Below, one piece after another: positions 1-6,419 of a stretch of 6,553 nucleotides of DNA (positions are counted from its first letter, which is position 1; each line of letters opens with the position of its first letter). The notes under the pieces were generated by a model that worked only from the letters and a program-made list of their open reading frames with translations, was not told the origin of the DNA and did no database searches. The position numbers were made by a program, and so were the translations under genes. Source of the DNA: Gammaproteobacteria bacterium (lineage in GTDB: Bacteria > Pseudomonadota > Gammaproteobacteria > UBA6429 > Thiohalophilaceae); assembly GCA_013152045.1 (NCBI GenBank), contig JAADGZ010000062.1, positions 1-6,553 of the forward strand, read 5' to 3'.

Positions 1-455
1 CAAACGCCCACCGGTATGCCCTGTAGTTCAAATACGCAGCTGTCATCGGCGGCAATGAAATAACGCTCTTCATCGAACACGCTGTAGTTAGGCAAATAGT
101 GCTTGCGCGCCAGGGCGAGAACGTTACCATCACGAATCACGGCCGCTGCGTTATAAACGCCCGCTGGGGTTTTTTGCGCAAAGCCAACAATGGCGTGAAT
201 GCCCATAATTTCAGTTTGCAGACGTGTCATAGCGGCATCGATGCGTTCATACATGCCGGGACGCAGGAGCAGATCTTCTGGCGGATAGCCGCACAGCGCC
301 AGTTCGGGGAAGACCACCGCTTGCGCCCCAAGCTCATCGCGTGCATGGGTGGCGGCCTCGATGATGGCGGTGGCATTGCCATCGATATCGCCTACTAGCA
401 GATTAAGTTGGGCGACGGCGATGCAGAGAGGGCTTGAGTTGTTAGTCGAGTTCAT
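1..455 (-). CDS. nadE: Glutamine-dependent NAD+ synthetase, N-terminal part (runs off left edge)
   Basis: This gene encodes the amidohydrolase (nitrilase-fold) half of glutamine-dependent NAD+ synthetase, which releases ammonia from glutamine so that the C-terminal synthetase domain can convert deamido-NAD+ to NAD+ in the cytosol. Translating down from the ATG at 455 gives 151 open codons starting MNSTNNSSPLCIAVAQLN. FPELALCGYPPEDLL (residues 49-63) carries the expected catalytic Glu51. RKHYLPNYSVFDEERYF (117-133) carries the expected catalytic Lys118 and is characteristic of NadE. The nucleophilic Cys and the whole synthetase domain lie outside the window; family members are usually about 540 residues. 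The gene follows sucD on the same strand after 157 bases. No strong Shine-Dalgarno sequence precedes the ATG (only an AAAAGA run), and a large palindrome ends 14 bases upstream, so leader structure may affect expression (inference). I see no frameshift in the visible part. A nitrilase-type amidase without a synthetase domain is less likely, given the LPNY...FDE signature. Confidence 0.93.
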   Translation of the reverse strand, partial: MNSTNNSSPLCIAVAQLNLLVGDIDGNATAIIEAATHARDELGAQAVVFPELALCGYPPEDLLLRPGMYERIDAAMTRLQTEIMGIHAIVGFAQKTPAGVYNAAAVIRDGNVLALARKHYLPNYSVFDEERYFIAADDSCVFELQGIPVGV

Positions 456-469
456 TATTTCAATCTTTT

Positions 470-526
470 AGTACCTTAGAAATAATTTTCTGCGCATTTT
501 GCAGAAAATTATTTCGTGAAGGTACT
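470..526. repeat. Long imperfect palindrome in the sucD-nadE gap
   Basis: The left arm (470-493) and right arm (501-526) are reverse complements except for two extra bases and a small mismatch near the outer end of the right arm. The loop is the 7 bases GCATTTT (494-500). The inner 14 bases of each arm (AAATAATTTTCTGC / GCAGAAAATTATTT) and the outer eight (AGTACCTT / AAGGTACT) pair perfectly. Neither strand has a T-run after the outer stem, so this is not a standard intrinsic terminator. If the element is taken as 471-525 it is flanked by TTA on both sides, which would fit a small inverted-repeat insertion with a 3-base target duplication, though a match that short may be chance. It would lie in the leader of nadE or in the 3' end of a sucCD transcript. 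Confidence 0.8.
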
Positions 527-592
527 TATCTTGTGGTTTATCCAGGTTGGGGCGTCATTCTCCACTGTTTGCGGTGAAACCCATGGCTATCT

Positions 593-607
593 GCTACAAC
601 CTGTAGC
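593..607 (-). other. Short hairpin just after sucD
   Basis: GCTACA (593-598) and TGTAGC (602-607) form a perfect 6-base stem with a 3-base loop, six bases past the sucD stop on the minus strand. No T-run follows, so an intrinsic terminator is not supported. It could protect the 3' end of a sucCD message or be chance. Confidence 0.3.
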
Positions 608-612
608 GGTGT

Positions 613-1485
613 TTATTTTTTCAACTGTGCCAGCATGCTGCTACCCATTTCTGCCGGCGATCGGGTGACGCTGACGCCAGCGGCTTCGAGTGCCGCGAAC
701 TTGCTGTCGGCGGTGCCTTTACCACCAGCAATGATGGCTCCGGCGTGGCCCATGCGTTTGCCGGGCGGGGCGGTAACGCCGGCGATATAGGCCACCACTG
801 GTTTGCTGACCTTACTGCGAATGAAATCAGCGGCTTCTTCCTCGGCGCTGCCGCCGATTTCACCGACCATAATAATGCCCTGGGTTTGCGGATCGGCTTC
901 AAACATAGCCAGACAGTCGATGAATTCCAGACCGTGAATGGGATCGCCGCCGATACCGATGCAGGTACTTTGGCCGAGTCCTGCCTGGGTGGTTTGATGT
1001 ACCGCCTCATAGGTGAGGGTGCCGGAGCGGGAGATGATACCGATGCTGCCGGGCTGATGAATAACGCCGGGCATGATGCCGATTTTGCATTCGCCGGGGG
1101 TGATAATGCCGGGGCAGTTGGGGCCGATAAGATTAATCTCGGTACCTGTCAACGCGGCTTTGACCTTGAGCATGTCCTGCACCGGAATGCCTTCGGTGAT
1201 ACAGGCGATAACCTTGATACCAGCATCCGCCGCTTCGAGGATGGCGTCGGCGGCAAATGGGGCGGGGACGTAGATCATGCTGGCATCGGCATGGGTGGCG
1301 GCCACGGCCTCGCTCACGGTATTGAATACCGGGCGTTCAAGGTGGGTCTGCCCCCCCTTGCCGGGGGTGACGCCACCGACCAGTTGGGTGCCGTAGGCAA
1401 TAGCCTGTTCGGAGTGAAAGCTGCCCTGCTTGCCGGTGAAGCCCTGGCAAATAACCCGCGTGTCTTTATTAATCAGAATAGCCAT
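613..1485 (-). CDS. sucD: Succinyl-CoA synthetase (ADP-forming), alpha subunit
   Basis: SucD is the CoA-binding, phosphohistidine-bearing subunit of succinyl-CoA synthetase. With SucC it interconverts succinyl-CoA + ADP + phosphate and succinate + ATP + CoA in the TCA cycle (cytosol). The product is 290 residues, the usual family length (E. coli SucD has 289). Visible motifs in order: the CoA-binding Rossmann region with [19 protein letters not shown] (15-33), [10 protein letters not shown] (96-105), GPNCPGI (121-127), SRSGTLTYE (152-160), GIGGDP (177-182), and [11 protein letters not shown] (242-252), in which His247 matches the phosphorylated active-site histidine. The ATG shares one base with the sucC stop (TAATG). 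A strong GGAGG (1493-1497) lies 7 bases upstream inside the end of sucC, so translation is probably both coupled and independently initiated. All key residues are present and nothing is broken. Confidence 0.98.
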   Translation of the reverse strand: MAILINKDTRVICQGFTGKQGSFHSEQAIAYGTQLVGGVTPGKGGQTHLERPVFNTVSEAVAATHADASMIYVPAPFAADAILEAADAGIKVIACITEGIPVQDMLKVKAALTGTEINLIGPNCPGIITPGECKIGIMPGVIHQPGSIGIISRSGTLTYEAVHQTTQAGLGQSTCIGIGGDPIHGLEFIDCLAMFEADPQTQGIIMVGEIGGSAEEEAADFIRSKVSKPVVAYIAGVTAPPGKRMGHAGAIIAGGKGTADSKFAALEAAGVSVTRSPAEMGSSMLAQLKK

Positions 1486-2666
1486 TATTCCGCCTCCCCC
1501 TGTGGTAAGGCACGGGCGGCGGCAATAATTTTCTGTGCCGCATCGTCGAGGCTTTCGGCGGCGGTGATGGCCAGACCGCTTTGTGCCAGCAGTGTGCGCC
1601 CGGCCTCGGCATTGGTGCCTTCCAGGCGCACGACTACCGGAATGCCAAGCTGTACTTCCCTGACCGCCTGAATGATACCCTCGGCGATCAGATCGCAGCG
1701 CACAATACCGCCGAAGATATTGACCAGAATGCCCTTTACCCTGGGATCGGAAATAATAATCTTGAAGGCCTCGGCGACTTTTTCCGCCGTGGTACCGCCG
1801 CCTACATCGAGGAAGTTGGCGGGCTGACCACCGCGAAGTTTGATTAGATCCATCGTGGCCATCGCCAGTCCGGCACCGTTGACCATACAGCCGATATTGC
1901 CTTCGAGACTGACGTAGTTGAGACCGTGTTCCGCCGCGCGGGCTTCTTTTTCATCCTCCTGCGAGATATCGCGCAGGGCAGCCAGATCGGCATGGCGGTA
2001 GAGAGCGGTGTCGTCGATATTGATTTTTGCGTCCAGTGCCAGTAGCTCGCCCTGTTTACTTAATACCAGTGGATTGATTTCCAGCAGACTCAGATCCTTG
2101 TCACTAAACAGGCGGTAAAGCCCGCTCATAATTTGATGCAGGGCTTTGGCCTGTGCGCCGAGGCCGAGGCTGAAGGCTAGTTTGCGGCTCTGGTAGGGCA
2201 TCAGGCCAACGGCGGGGTGTATGAACACGCTGAGGATTTTTTCCGGTTGCTTGCGAGCAACCTCTTCGATATCCATTCCACCTTCGGTAGAGGCCATGAA
2301 GACGATGCGCGAACGAGCACGATCGACTAGCATACCCAGATAGAGTTCACGATCGATGTCACAAGGGGACTCGATCAGTAAACGATTGACCGGTTGACCG
2401 TGGCTGTCAGTTTGCGGGGTAATCAGATGCGAACCCAGCAGGGAATCGCTGTAGTCACGCAGGGCTTGTTCTGTGTCCAGCAATTTGACCCCGCCGCCTT
2501 TTCCGCGGCCGCCGGCATGTACCTGTGCTTTGATTACCCAGCGTGATGTGCCCAGCACTTGCGCTGCGGCTAGTGCTTCGTCGGTTGTCGCGGCAACCCG
2601 ACTATCGGGAACGGCAATGCCGTAATCGCGGAATAATTGTTTGGCCTGGTATTCGTGCAGATTCAT
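1485..2666 (-). CDS. sucC: Succinyl-CoA synthetase (ADP-forming), beta subunit
   Basis: SucC is the ATP-grasp subunit that binds nucleotide and succinate and forms the complex with SucD. I chose the ATG at 2666 ([12 protein letters not shown]), which is the conserved family N-terminus and gives 393 residues (E. coli SucC has 388). The reading frame stays open 18 codons further, to 2720, but that extension is unconserved and runs into the repeat array, so I reject it. Motifs: nucleotide-binding Lys46 in [16 protein letters not shown] (44-59), [13 protein letters not shown] (125-137), metal-site LEINPL (195-200) with Asn198 and Asp212, [14 protein letters not shown] (256-269), [12 protein letters not shown] (286-297), and the phosphate/succinate loop [10 protein letters not shown] (316-325). 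The sequence before the ATG (GGACAAGAAG) gives only a moderate ribosome-binding site. It is the first gene of the minus-strand unit sucC-sucD, possibly with nadE. sucAB and lpd, its partners in an E. coli-like cluster, are not adjacent on this side. Confidence 0.98.
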   Translation of the reverse strand: MNLHEYQAKQLFRDYGIAVPDSRVAATTDEALAAAQVLGTSRWVIKAQVHAGGRGKGGGVKLLDTEQALRDYSDSLLGSHLITPQTDSHGQPVNRLLIESPCDIDRELYLGMLVDRARSRIVFMASTEGGMDIEEVARKQPEKILSVFIHPAVGLMPYQSRKLAFSLGLGAQAKALHQIMSGLYRLFSDKDLSLLEINPLVLSKQGELLALDAKINIDDTALYRHADLAALRDISQEDEKEARAAEHGLNYVSLEGNIGCMVNGAGLAMATMDLIKLRGGQPANFLDVGGGTTAEKVAEAFKIIISDPRVKGILVNIFGGIVRCDLIAEGIIQAVREVQLGIPVVVRLEGTNAEAGRTLLAQSGLAITAAESLDDAAQKIIAAARALPQGEAE

Positions 2667-2705
2667 CTTCTTGTCCGTTTTGCGCAGTTTGCCGGAATGA
2701 CCGGC

Positions 2706-2734
2706 ATTATTAAGACACAAGATACAAGATACAA
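2706..2734 (-). promoter_or_regulatory. Candidate sigma-70-type promoter for sucCD
   Basis: On the minus strand TTGTAT (2734-2729) and TAATAAT (2712-2706) are separated by 16 bases, about 40 bases upstream of the sucC ATG. The -35-like hexamer is itself part of a heptad repeat unit. The perfect inverted repeat GCCGG-AATGA-CCGGC (2691-2705) lies immediately downstream, near where transcription would begin, and might be an operator or a small leader hairpin. This rests on eye matching only. Confidence 0.3.
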
Positions 2735-2818
2735 GGTAAAAGATACAAGTAACGGTGGATCTCGGTGTCTTTCTTCTTGTATCTTTCCCCTTTTCCCTTG
2801 TATCTTTGTTCCTGTCTT
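2714..2818. repeat. Inverted array of degenerate 7-base repeats (GATACAA) between divergent operons
   Basis: Read on the plus strand in steps of seven from 2714, the left arm is GACACAA, GATACAA, GATACAA, GGTAAAA, GATACAA, GTAACGG (to 2755). The right arm holds the same motif inverted: TTGTATC at 2777-2783 and 2798-2804, exactly three periods apart, with TTTCCCC and TTTTCCC in register between them and TTTCTTC before them. The two arms can pair: 2739-2749 with 2776-2786 (11 bases, perfect) and 2728-2736 with 2796-2804 (9 bases, perfect), leaving a loop of about 26 bases and a 7-base bulge. The right arm is strongly pyrimidine-rich on the plus strand. The array occupies most of the space between sucC and the PP0621-like gene, so promoters for both directions probably overlap it. 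A weak plus-strand pair, TTGTAT (2777-2782) and TATCTT (2801-2806) with 18 bases between, is also made from repeat units. Confidence 0.8.
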
Positions 2819-2837
2819 TGAATTTTGGAAAATCCTA

Positions 2838-3080
2838 ATGGGTCTGGTTCGTCTTGTCGTTATCCTTATTATAGCCTGGCTGATTTACAGCACGACCCGC
2901 CGTTGGCTGGCTTCTCTCGATCAAAAATGGGATCAGAAAAAATCGGGCCGTTCAGAAAAAATTGAAACCATGGTCAGTTGTGCCTACTGTGGCTTGCATG
3001 TTCCTCAAAATGAAGCCTTACAGGCGCAGGGTAAATATTATTGTTCTTCTGAACACCAAAAACGTGCGGAATCCTCCTGA
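2838..3080 (+). CDS. PP0621-like small membrane-anchored zinc-ribbon protein
   Basis: This is a predicted 80-residue protein of unknown function. It begins with one membrane segment (about residues 4-18, LVRLVVILIIAWLIY), followed by a charged linker rich in Lys, Arg and Gln (21-44), then a C-terminal metal-binding motif: Cys48-x2-Cys51 ... Cys69-x3-His73, in the context VSCAYCGLHVPQNEA and GKYYCSSEH. That spacing fits a small zinc ribbon of the TRASH/YHS kind (inference). The general pattern matches the proteobacterial PP0621 family of uncharacterised proteins. I chose the ATG at 2838 because it starts directly at the membrane segment and GGAAA lies 8 bases upstream; a longer in-frame start at 2637 would read through the repeat array and overlap the start of sucC. 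The gene is 15 bases from pilS on the same strand, so it is probably co-transcribed with pilSR, but a role in pilus control is not shown by the sequence. Confidence 0.85.
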   Translation: MGLVRLVVILIIAWLIYSTTRRWLASLDQKWDQKKSGRSEKIETMVSCAYCGLHVPQNEALQAQGKYYCSSEHQKRAESS

Positions 3081-3095
3081 TTTTTCTGCCTGAAT

Positions 3096-4730
3096 ATGGG
3101 TAATCCACTTAACCAGCTCAAGAGTAGTAAGGGCCGGGACAGTCTGGAATATACCTGGCGGCCACTGGGTTTTTTGAACAAGTACCGGTTGCTAATATCC
3201 GCTTTCTTTACCCTTATTTTTATTTTTGGCTTACAGTTTTATCCGCTGGCCAGCCATGATCCCAATCTGTTTTTCTACACCTCTCTGCTTTACCTACTGT
3301 TTGCCTGCGTATTTGTTTTTCTATTGCGCTGGCAATGGCCGGGTTTTCATACTCAAATCTATTTGCATGTGAGTGTCGACATTCTTGCTACCGTGGTGCT
3401 GATGCATGCCAGTGGCGGCATCAGCAGCGGTCTTGGCACCTTGCTGATTATTGTCATCGCCGGCGGCAGTATTCTGGTCAGCGGTCAGCGTCAGGCTTTG
3501 TTTCTGGCTTCGATTGCTTCGCTGTTGATTTTGGCCGAAGTAGCCAATGATCGTGTGGCCGAGATGATGTTGGGTAACAGTTACACCCAGGCGGGGATAC
3601 TAGGCCTGACCTTGTTTATTACCGCCATTGTTGCGCATGCCTTTGCCCGGCGGATCCGCGAGAGCGAGGCCTTGGCGGTTCGGCGCGGGGTGGATCTGGC
3701 CAACATGGCGGAACTGACTGAGCACATTATCCAGCGCATGCAGACCGGCATCGTGGTGATTGATAATAACGAAGTGGTACGGTTGATGAATGAGTCTGCC
3801 TGGCACATGTTTGGTATGCCGTCCATTGCTCATGATCCGGTACTCAAAAAAATCTCGTCACCCCTGGCGGATATTTTTCATCACTGGCAGCAGCAACCAG
3901 AAGCAAAGGTGCAGGGCTTTGCGCCGAGTACGGAATATCACCATATTGTGCCGCGCTTTGCCCGTATTGGTCAGGATAAAAACAGCGGGGTGCTCATTTT
4001 TCTCGAGGATGCATCGGCGGTGGCGCAACGGGCGCAGCAGTTGCAGCTGGCCTCCCTGGGTCGTTTGACCGCCAGTATCGCGCATGAAATTCGCAATCCG
4101 CTGGGAGCCATCAGCCATGCTGGTCAATTGCTGGCGGAATCGCCCAATCTGGACAAGCACGATCAGCGCCTGACGCGAATCATCAATGATCAGTCTCAGC
4201 GCATGAACACGATCATCGAAAATATCATGCAACTGGGGCGGCGGCGGGACCGTTCTCGTTCCGAAGTCTTCAATTTGAATGATTTCCTGCAGCGATTTAT
4301 CCATGACTTTATGGTTGTGCATGCAGCCGAACGGGATCAGGTGAAAGTCGAGGTCAATCCTGATGATATTGAAATTCGCTTCGATGCTACCCATTTGCAG
4401 CAGATTCTGACCAACCTGTGTGAGAATGGCCTGCGTCACAGTCAGGACTTTCAGGGTCGGCCAAGGGTGGAATTACGCGGCGGCATGGTGCACGATCGGC
4501 AACGACCGTTTCTGGATGTGATTGACCACGGTTCCGGAATTCCTGAGGATGTGGCCGAACATATTTTTGAGCCGTTTTACACGACCTCAAATACGGGTTC
4601 TGGACTGGGGCTTTATATTTCACGGGAACTTGCAGAATGCAATCAGGCAAATGTGAAATACATGCCGGTTGCCACGGGAGGAAGCTGTTTTCGCATCAGT
4701 TTTCAGGATCCGCGCCGACAAATGAGTTAA
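3096..4730 (+). CDS. pilS: Type IV pilus sensor histidine kinase PilS
   Basis: PilS is the inner-membrane histidine kinase that phosphorylates PilR to control pilin transcription; in Pseudomonas it senses pilin levels in the membrane. The product has 544 residues, close to P. aeruginosa PilS (about 530). Six hydrophobic segments lie near residues 30-48, 57-77, 87-104, 114-129, 133-149 and 166-184. A PAS-like region follows (about 208-310, from ELTEHIIQRMQTGIVVIDN to GVLIFLEDASAVAQRA). The HisKA domain carries the H-box ASLGRLTASIAHEIRNPLGA (319-338) with phospho-acceptor His330. The HATPase domain has the N-box LTNLCENGLRHS (438-449), G1 IDHGSGIP (476-483), F-box IFEPFYTT (490-497) and G2 TGSGLGLYISREL (500-512). 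The C-terminal ECNQANVKY and CFRISFQDPR also resemble PilS. No clear ribosome-binding site precedes the ATG, and the upstream stop (TGA at 3078) is in the same frame only 15 bases away, so translation may depend on coupling. The kinase looks intact. Confidence 0.95.
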   Translation: MGNPLNQLKSSKGRDSLEYTWRPLGFLNKYRLLISAFFTLIFIFGLQFYPLASHDPNLFFYTSLLYLLFACVFVFLLRWQWPGFHTQIYLHVSVDILATVVLMHASGGISSGLGTLLIIVIAGGSILVSGQRQALFLASIASLLILAEVANDRVAEMMLGNSYTQAGILGLTLFITAIVAHAFARRIRESEALAVRRGVDLANMAELTEHIIQRMQTGIVVIDNNEVVRLMNESAWHMFGMPSIAHDPVLKKISSPLADIFHHWQQQPEAKVQGFAPSTEYHHIVPRFARIGQDKNSGVLIFLEDASAVAQRAQQLQLASLGRLTASIAHEIRNPLGAISHAGQLLAESPNLDKHDQRLTRIINDQSQRMNTIIENIMQLGRRRDRSRSEVFNLNDFLQRFIHDFMVVHAAERDQVKVEVNPDDIEIRFDATHLQQILTNLCENGLRHSQDFQGRPRVELRGGMVHDRQRPFLDVIDHGSGIPEDVAEHIFEPFYTTSNTGSGLGLYISRELAECNQANVKYMPVATGGSCFRISFQDPRRQMS

Positions 4731-4754
4731 CGAAAAATAGATTGGAACCCCAGG

Positions 4755-6107
4755 GTGAATAAAGACTATCTGGCCTTAATTATTGACGATGAGCCTGACA
4801 TCATCGAACTACTTGAGATTACGCTTTCACGCATGGGTGTGAGTTGCCGCTGTGCGCAGAATCTGAAGGATGCGGTTAAATTGTTGGCCGCCGAGCAGTT
4901 TGATCTTTGTCTGTCCGACATGCGCCTACCCGATGGCGATGGCATTGATTTTGTCCGTCATATCCAGAAGCATACGCCGCAGTTGCCGGTGGCCATGATC
5001 ACTGCCCATGGCAATATGGAAACGGCGATTGAGGCGCTCAAGGCGGGTGCCTTTGATTTTGTTTCCAAGCCCGTTGATTTGAAAGTGTTGCGTAACCTGG
5101 TGAAAAGCGCGTTAAAGTTGACCGACCGCTCGAAATTCACTCCGCCAACGGGGCAGTCCATGTTGCTGGGTAACTCGGCGATTATGGATAAAACCCGGCA
5201 AACTATCAGCAAGCTGGCCCGTTCGCAGGCGCCGGTATATATCAGCGGTCCCTCGGGCGCAGGCAAGGAACTGGCAGCACGTCTGATACATGAGCAGGGA
5301 CCGCGTGCAGAACAGCTTTTTGTGCCGGTCAACTGTGGCGCTATTCCACCCGAGCTGATGGAAAGTGAATTTTTCGGCCATAAGAAGGGCAGCTTTACCG
5401 GTGCCGCCAGCGACAAGGAAGGGCTGTTTCAGGCGGCCAATGGCGGTACCCTGTTTCTCGATGAAGTGGCGGATCTGCCGCTGAATATGCAGGTTAAACT
5501 ATTGCGTGCGATTCAGGAAATGGCCGTGCGCCCAGTGGGCTCGCAAGCGGAAATTTCGGTCAATGTGCGCATTCTTAGCGCCACCCACAAGGATCTGGCG
5601 CAGATGGTGGAGGCCGGTCATTTCCGCCAGGATCTGTACTATCGCATCAATGTGATCGAACTGCCCATGCCCTGCCTGCATCAGCGCACGGAAGATATTC
5701 CGATCTTGGTGGAGCATCTGTTGCGCAAAATTTCTGCTAACTGGGGGAGCCAGCATCTGCGGATTAGCAAGCCGGCCTTACTGGCTTTGCAGGGCTACCG
5801 TTTCCCCGGTAACGTGCGTGAGCTGGAGAATATCCTGGAACGGGCCATGACCCTGTGTGACGGCAAAATGATCCAGGTCGACGATCTGCAGTTACCCGAG
5901 TCCAGTTCGGACTTTACCGATACGATTATTATCGACAAGCCTGATGGCATGAAGCAGGGCCTGGATCCAGCCTTGAACGATCAGGAACGGGAAGCCATCA
6001 TCAAGGCGCTGGAACAGACCCGCTACAATAAAACGGCGGCGGCAAAACTGCTGGGCATATCTTTTCGAGCACTACGCTACCGGATCAAGAAACTGGGGAT
6101 TGAGTAA
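4755..6107 (+). CDS. pilR: Sigma-54-dependent response regulator PilR
   Basis: PilR is the NtrC-family activator that, once phosphorylated by PilS, drives sigma-54 RNA polymerase at pilA. The product has 450 residues. The receiver domain (about 5-120) has Asp11/Asp12, phospho-acceptor Asp55 in LCLSDMRLPDGDG, Thr83 and Lys105. The AAA+ domain (about 137-370) has Walker A GPSGAGKE (165-172), the sigma-54 contact loop KGSFTGA (211-217), Walker B GGTLFLDE (230-237), sensor I RILSATHKDL (272-281), the arginine-finger region FRQDLYYRINVIEL (290-303) and sensor II RFPGNVRELENI (349-360). A Fis-type helix-turn-helix (about 424-448, KTAAAKLLGISFRALRYRIKKL) ends the protein. GSFTGA in place of GAFTGA is also what Pseudomonas PilR has, so it is not a defect. 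The start is GTG at 4755: it gives the normal receiver N-terminus, no in-frame ATG lies between it and the pilS stop 24 bases upstream, and the ribosome-binding site is weak. The gene is intact. Confidence 0.95.
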   Translation: MNKDYLALIIDDEPDIIELLEITLSRMGVSCRCAQNLKDAVKLLAAEQFDLCLSDMRLPDGDGIDFVRHIQKHTPQLPVAMITAHGNMETAIEALKAGAFDFVSKPVDLKVLRNLVKSALKLTDRSKFTPPTGQSMLLGNSAIMDKTRQTISKLARSQAPVYISGPSGAGKELAARLIHEQGPRAEQLFVPVNCGAIPPELMESEFFGHKKGSFTGAASDKEGLFQAANGGTLFLDEVADLPLNMQVKLLRAIQEMAVRPVGSQAEISVNVRILSATHKDLAQMVEAGHFRQDLYYRINVIELPMPCLHQRTEDIPILVEHLLRKISANWGSQHLRISKPALLALQGYRFPGNVRELENILERAMTLCDGKMIQVDDLQLPESSSDFTDTIIIDKPDGMKQGLDPALNDQEREAIIKALEQTRYNKTAAAKLLGISFRALRYRIKKLGIE

Positions 6108-6118
6108 AACCGGTTTTA
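6105..6118. terminator. Palindrome overlapping the pilR stop; weak terminator candidate
   Basis: TAAAACCGGTTTTA is a perfect 14-base palindrome that includes the pilR TAA. It fills the 13-base gap between pilR and the convergent ATPase relic and ends in short A- and T-runs on both strands. As RNA the stem would be short and nearly loopless, so termination is only a possibility. Confidence 0.25.
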
Positions 6119-6120
6119 TT

Positions 6121-6419
6121 TCAGAGCCGGGTGTTACGCAAACGTAAAGCATTGCTTATTACGGATACAGAACTGAAACTCATGGCGACATCGGTGCCGT
6201 TTCCCATGGCAATGCCCACATGCGCCTGAGCCAGGGCAGGGGCATCGTTAATCCCATCGCCAGCCATGGCAACGGTTCTGCCTGCGGCCTGTAATTGCTT
6301 AACAATGTTGGCTTTCTGATCAGGTAAGACTTCTGCTTCCACTCGATCGTTGTCTGATATTCAAATCGATATTCGGACTCATCATCTATATCCATACCGC
6401 ATACTGGATCAGTTGCCAT
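6121..6419 (-). pseudogene. Heavy-metal (copper-type) P1B ATPase relic with two internal deletions
   Basis: Three separated pieces of a CopA-like ATPase are joined in order. (1) From the ATG at 6419, MATDPVCGMDIDDESEYR continues to about residue 22 (6354). This is the DPVCGM metal-binding N-terminus of the YHS/TRASH type found at the start of many such pumps, and a good AAGGA site lies upstream, so the original start survives. (2) About 6353-6184, in a different frame, reads [19 protein letters not shown] and then [20 protein letters not shown] to GTDVA, the phosphorylation-domain hinge. (3) From about 6183, in frame with (2), [20 protein letters not shown] ends at 6121 and is the family's last membrane helix and C-terminus. 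The membrane core, the actuator TGE loop, the CPx metal site, DKTGT and the segment between GTDVA and MSFSS are all missing. A full pump has roughly 700-800 residues; about 100 codons remain. Frame 1 continues as an unrelated tail to a stop at 6180. The relic cannot pump ions and is convergent with pilR. Confidence 0.88.

Noticed and set aside
99..398. A 99-codon open frame on the plus strand opposite nadE
   Set aside because: The minus strand encodes an unmistakable nitrilase domain; this frame is its shadow.
745..1671. A 308-codon open frame on the plus strand across sucD and the end of sucC
   Set aside because: It is antisense to two clearly recognised, fully conserved genes, and its Gly/Ala/Asp-rich translation resembles no protein. 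Codon bias of sucC and sucD on the other strand explains the openness.
2640..2656. Sigma-54 promoter for the pilSR operon (TGG...GC elements)
   Set aside because: The GG and GC elements in TGGTATTCGTGC are spaced too closely for a -24/-12 promoter, and the site lies inside sucC.
2667..2720. N-terminal extension of sucC by 18 codons (start at 2720)
   Set aside because: SucC family proteins begin MNLHEYQ; the extension is unconserved and derives partly from the repeat array and a likely promoter.
2714..2818. CRISPR array
   Set aside because: The repeat unit is 7 bases and degenerate with no spacers of uniform length, and no cas genes are present.
2637..2837. N-terminal extension of the PP0621-like gene (start at 2637)
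   Set aside because: It would overlap the sucC start and translate the repeat array; the ATG at 2838 directly precedes the membrane segment.
3858..4439. A 193-codon minus-strand open frame opposite pilS
   Set aside because: It lies within the conserved PAS and kinase coding region and has no recognisable domain or ribosome-binding site.
5388..5405. Defective sigma-54 contact loop in PilR (GSFTGA, not GAFTGA)
   Set aside because: Pseudomonas PilR has the same KGSFTGA, so it is a normal family variant.
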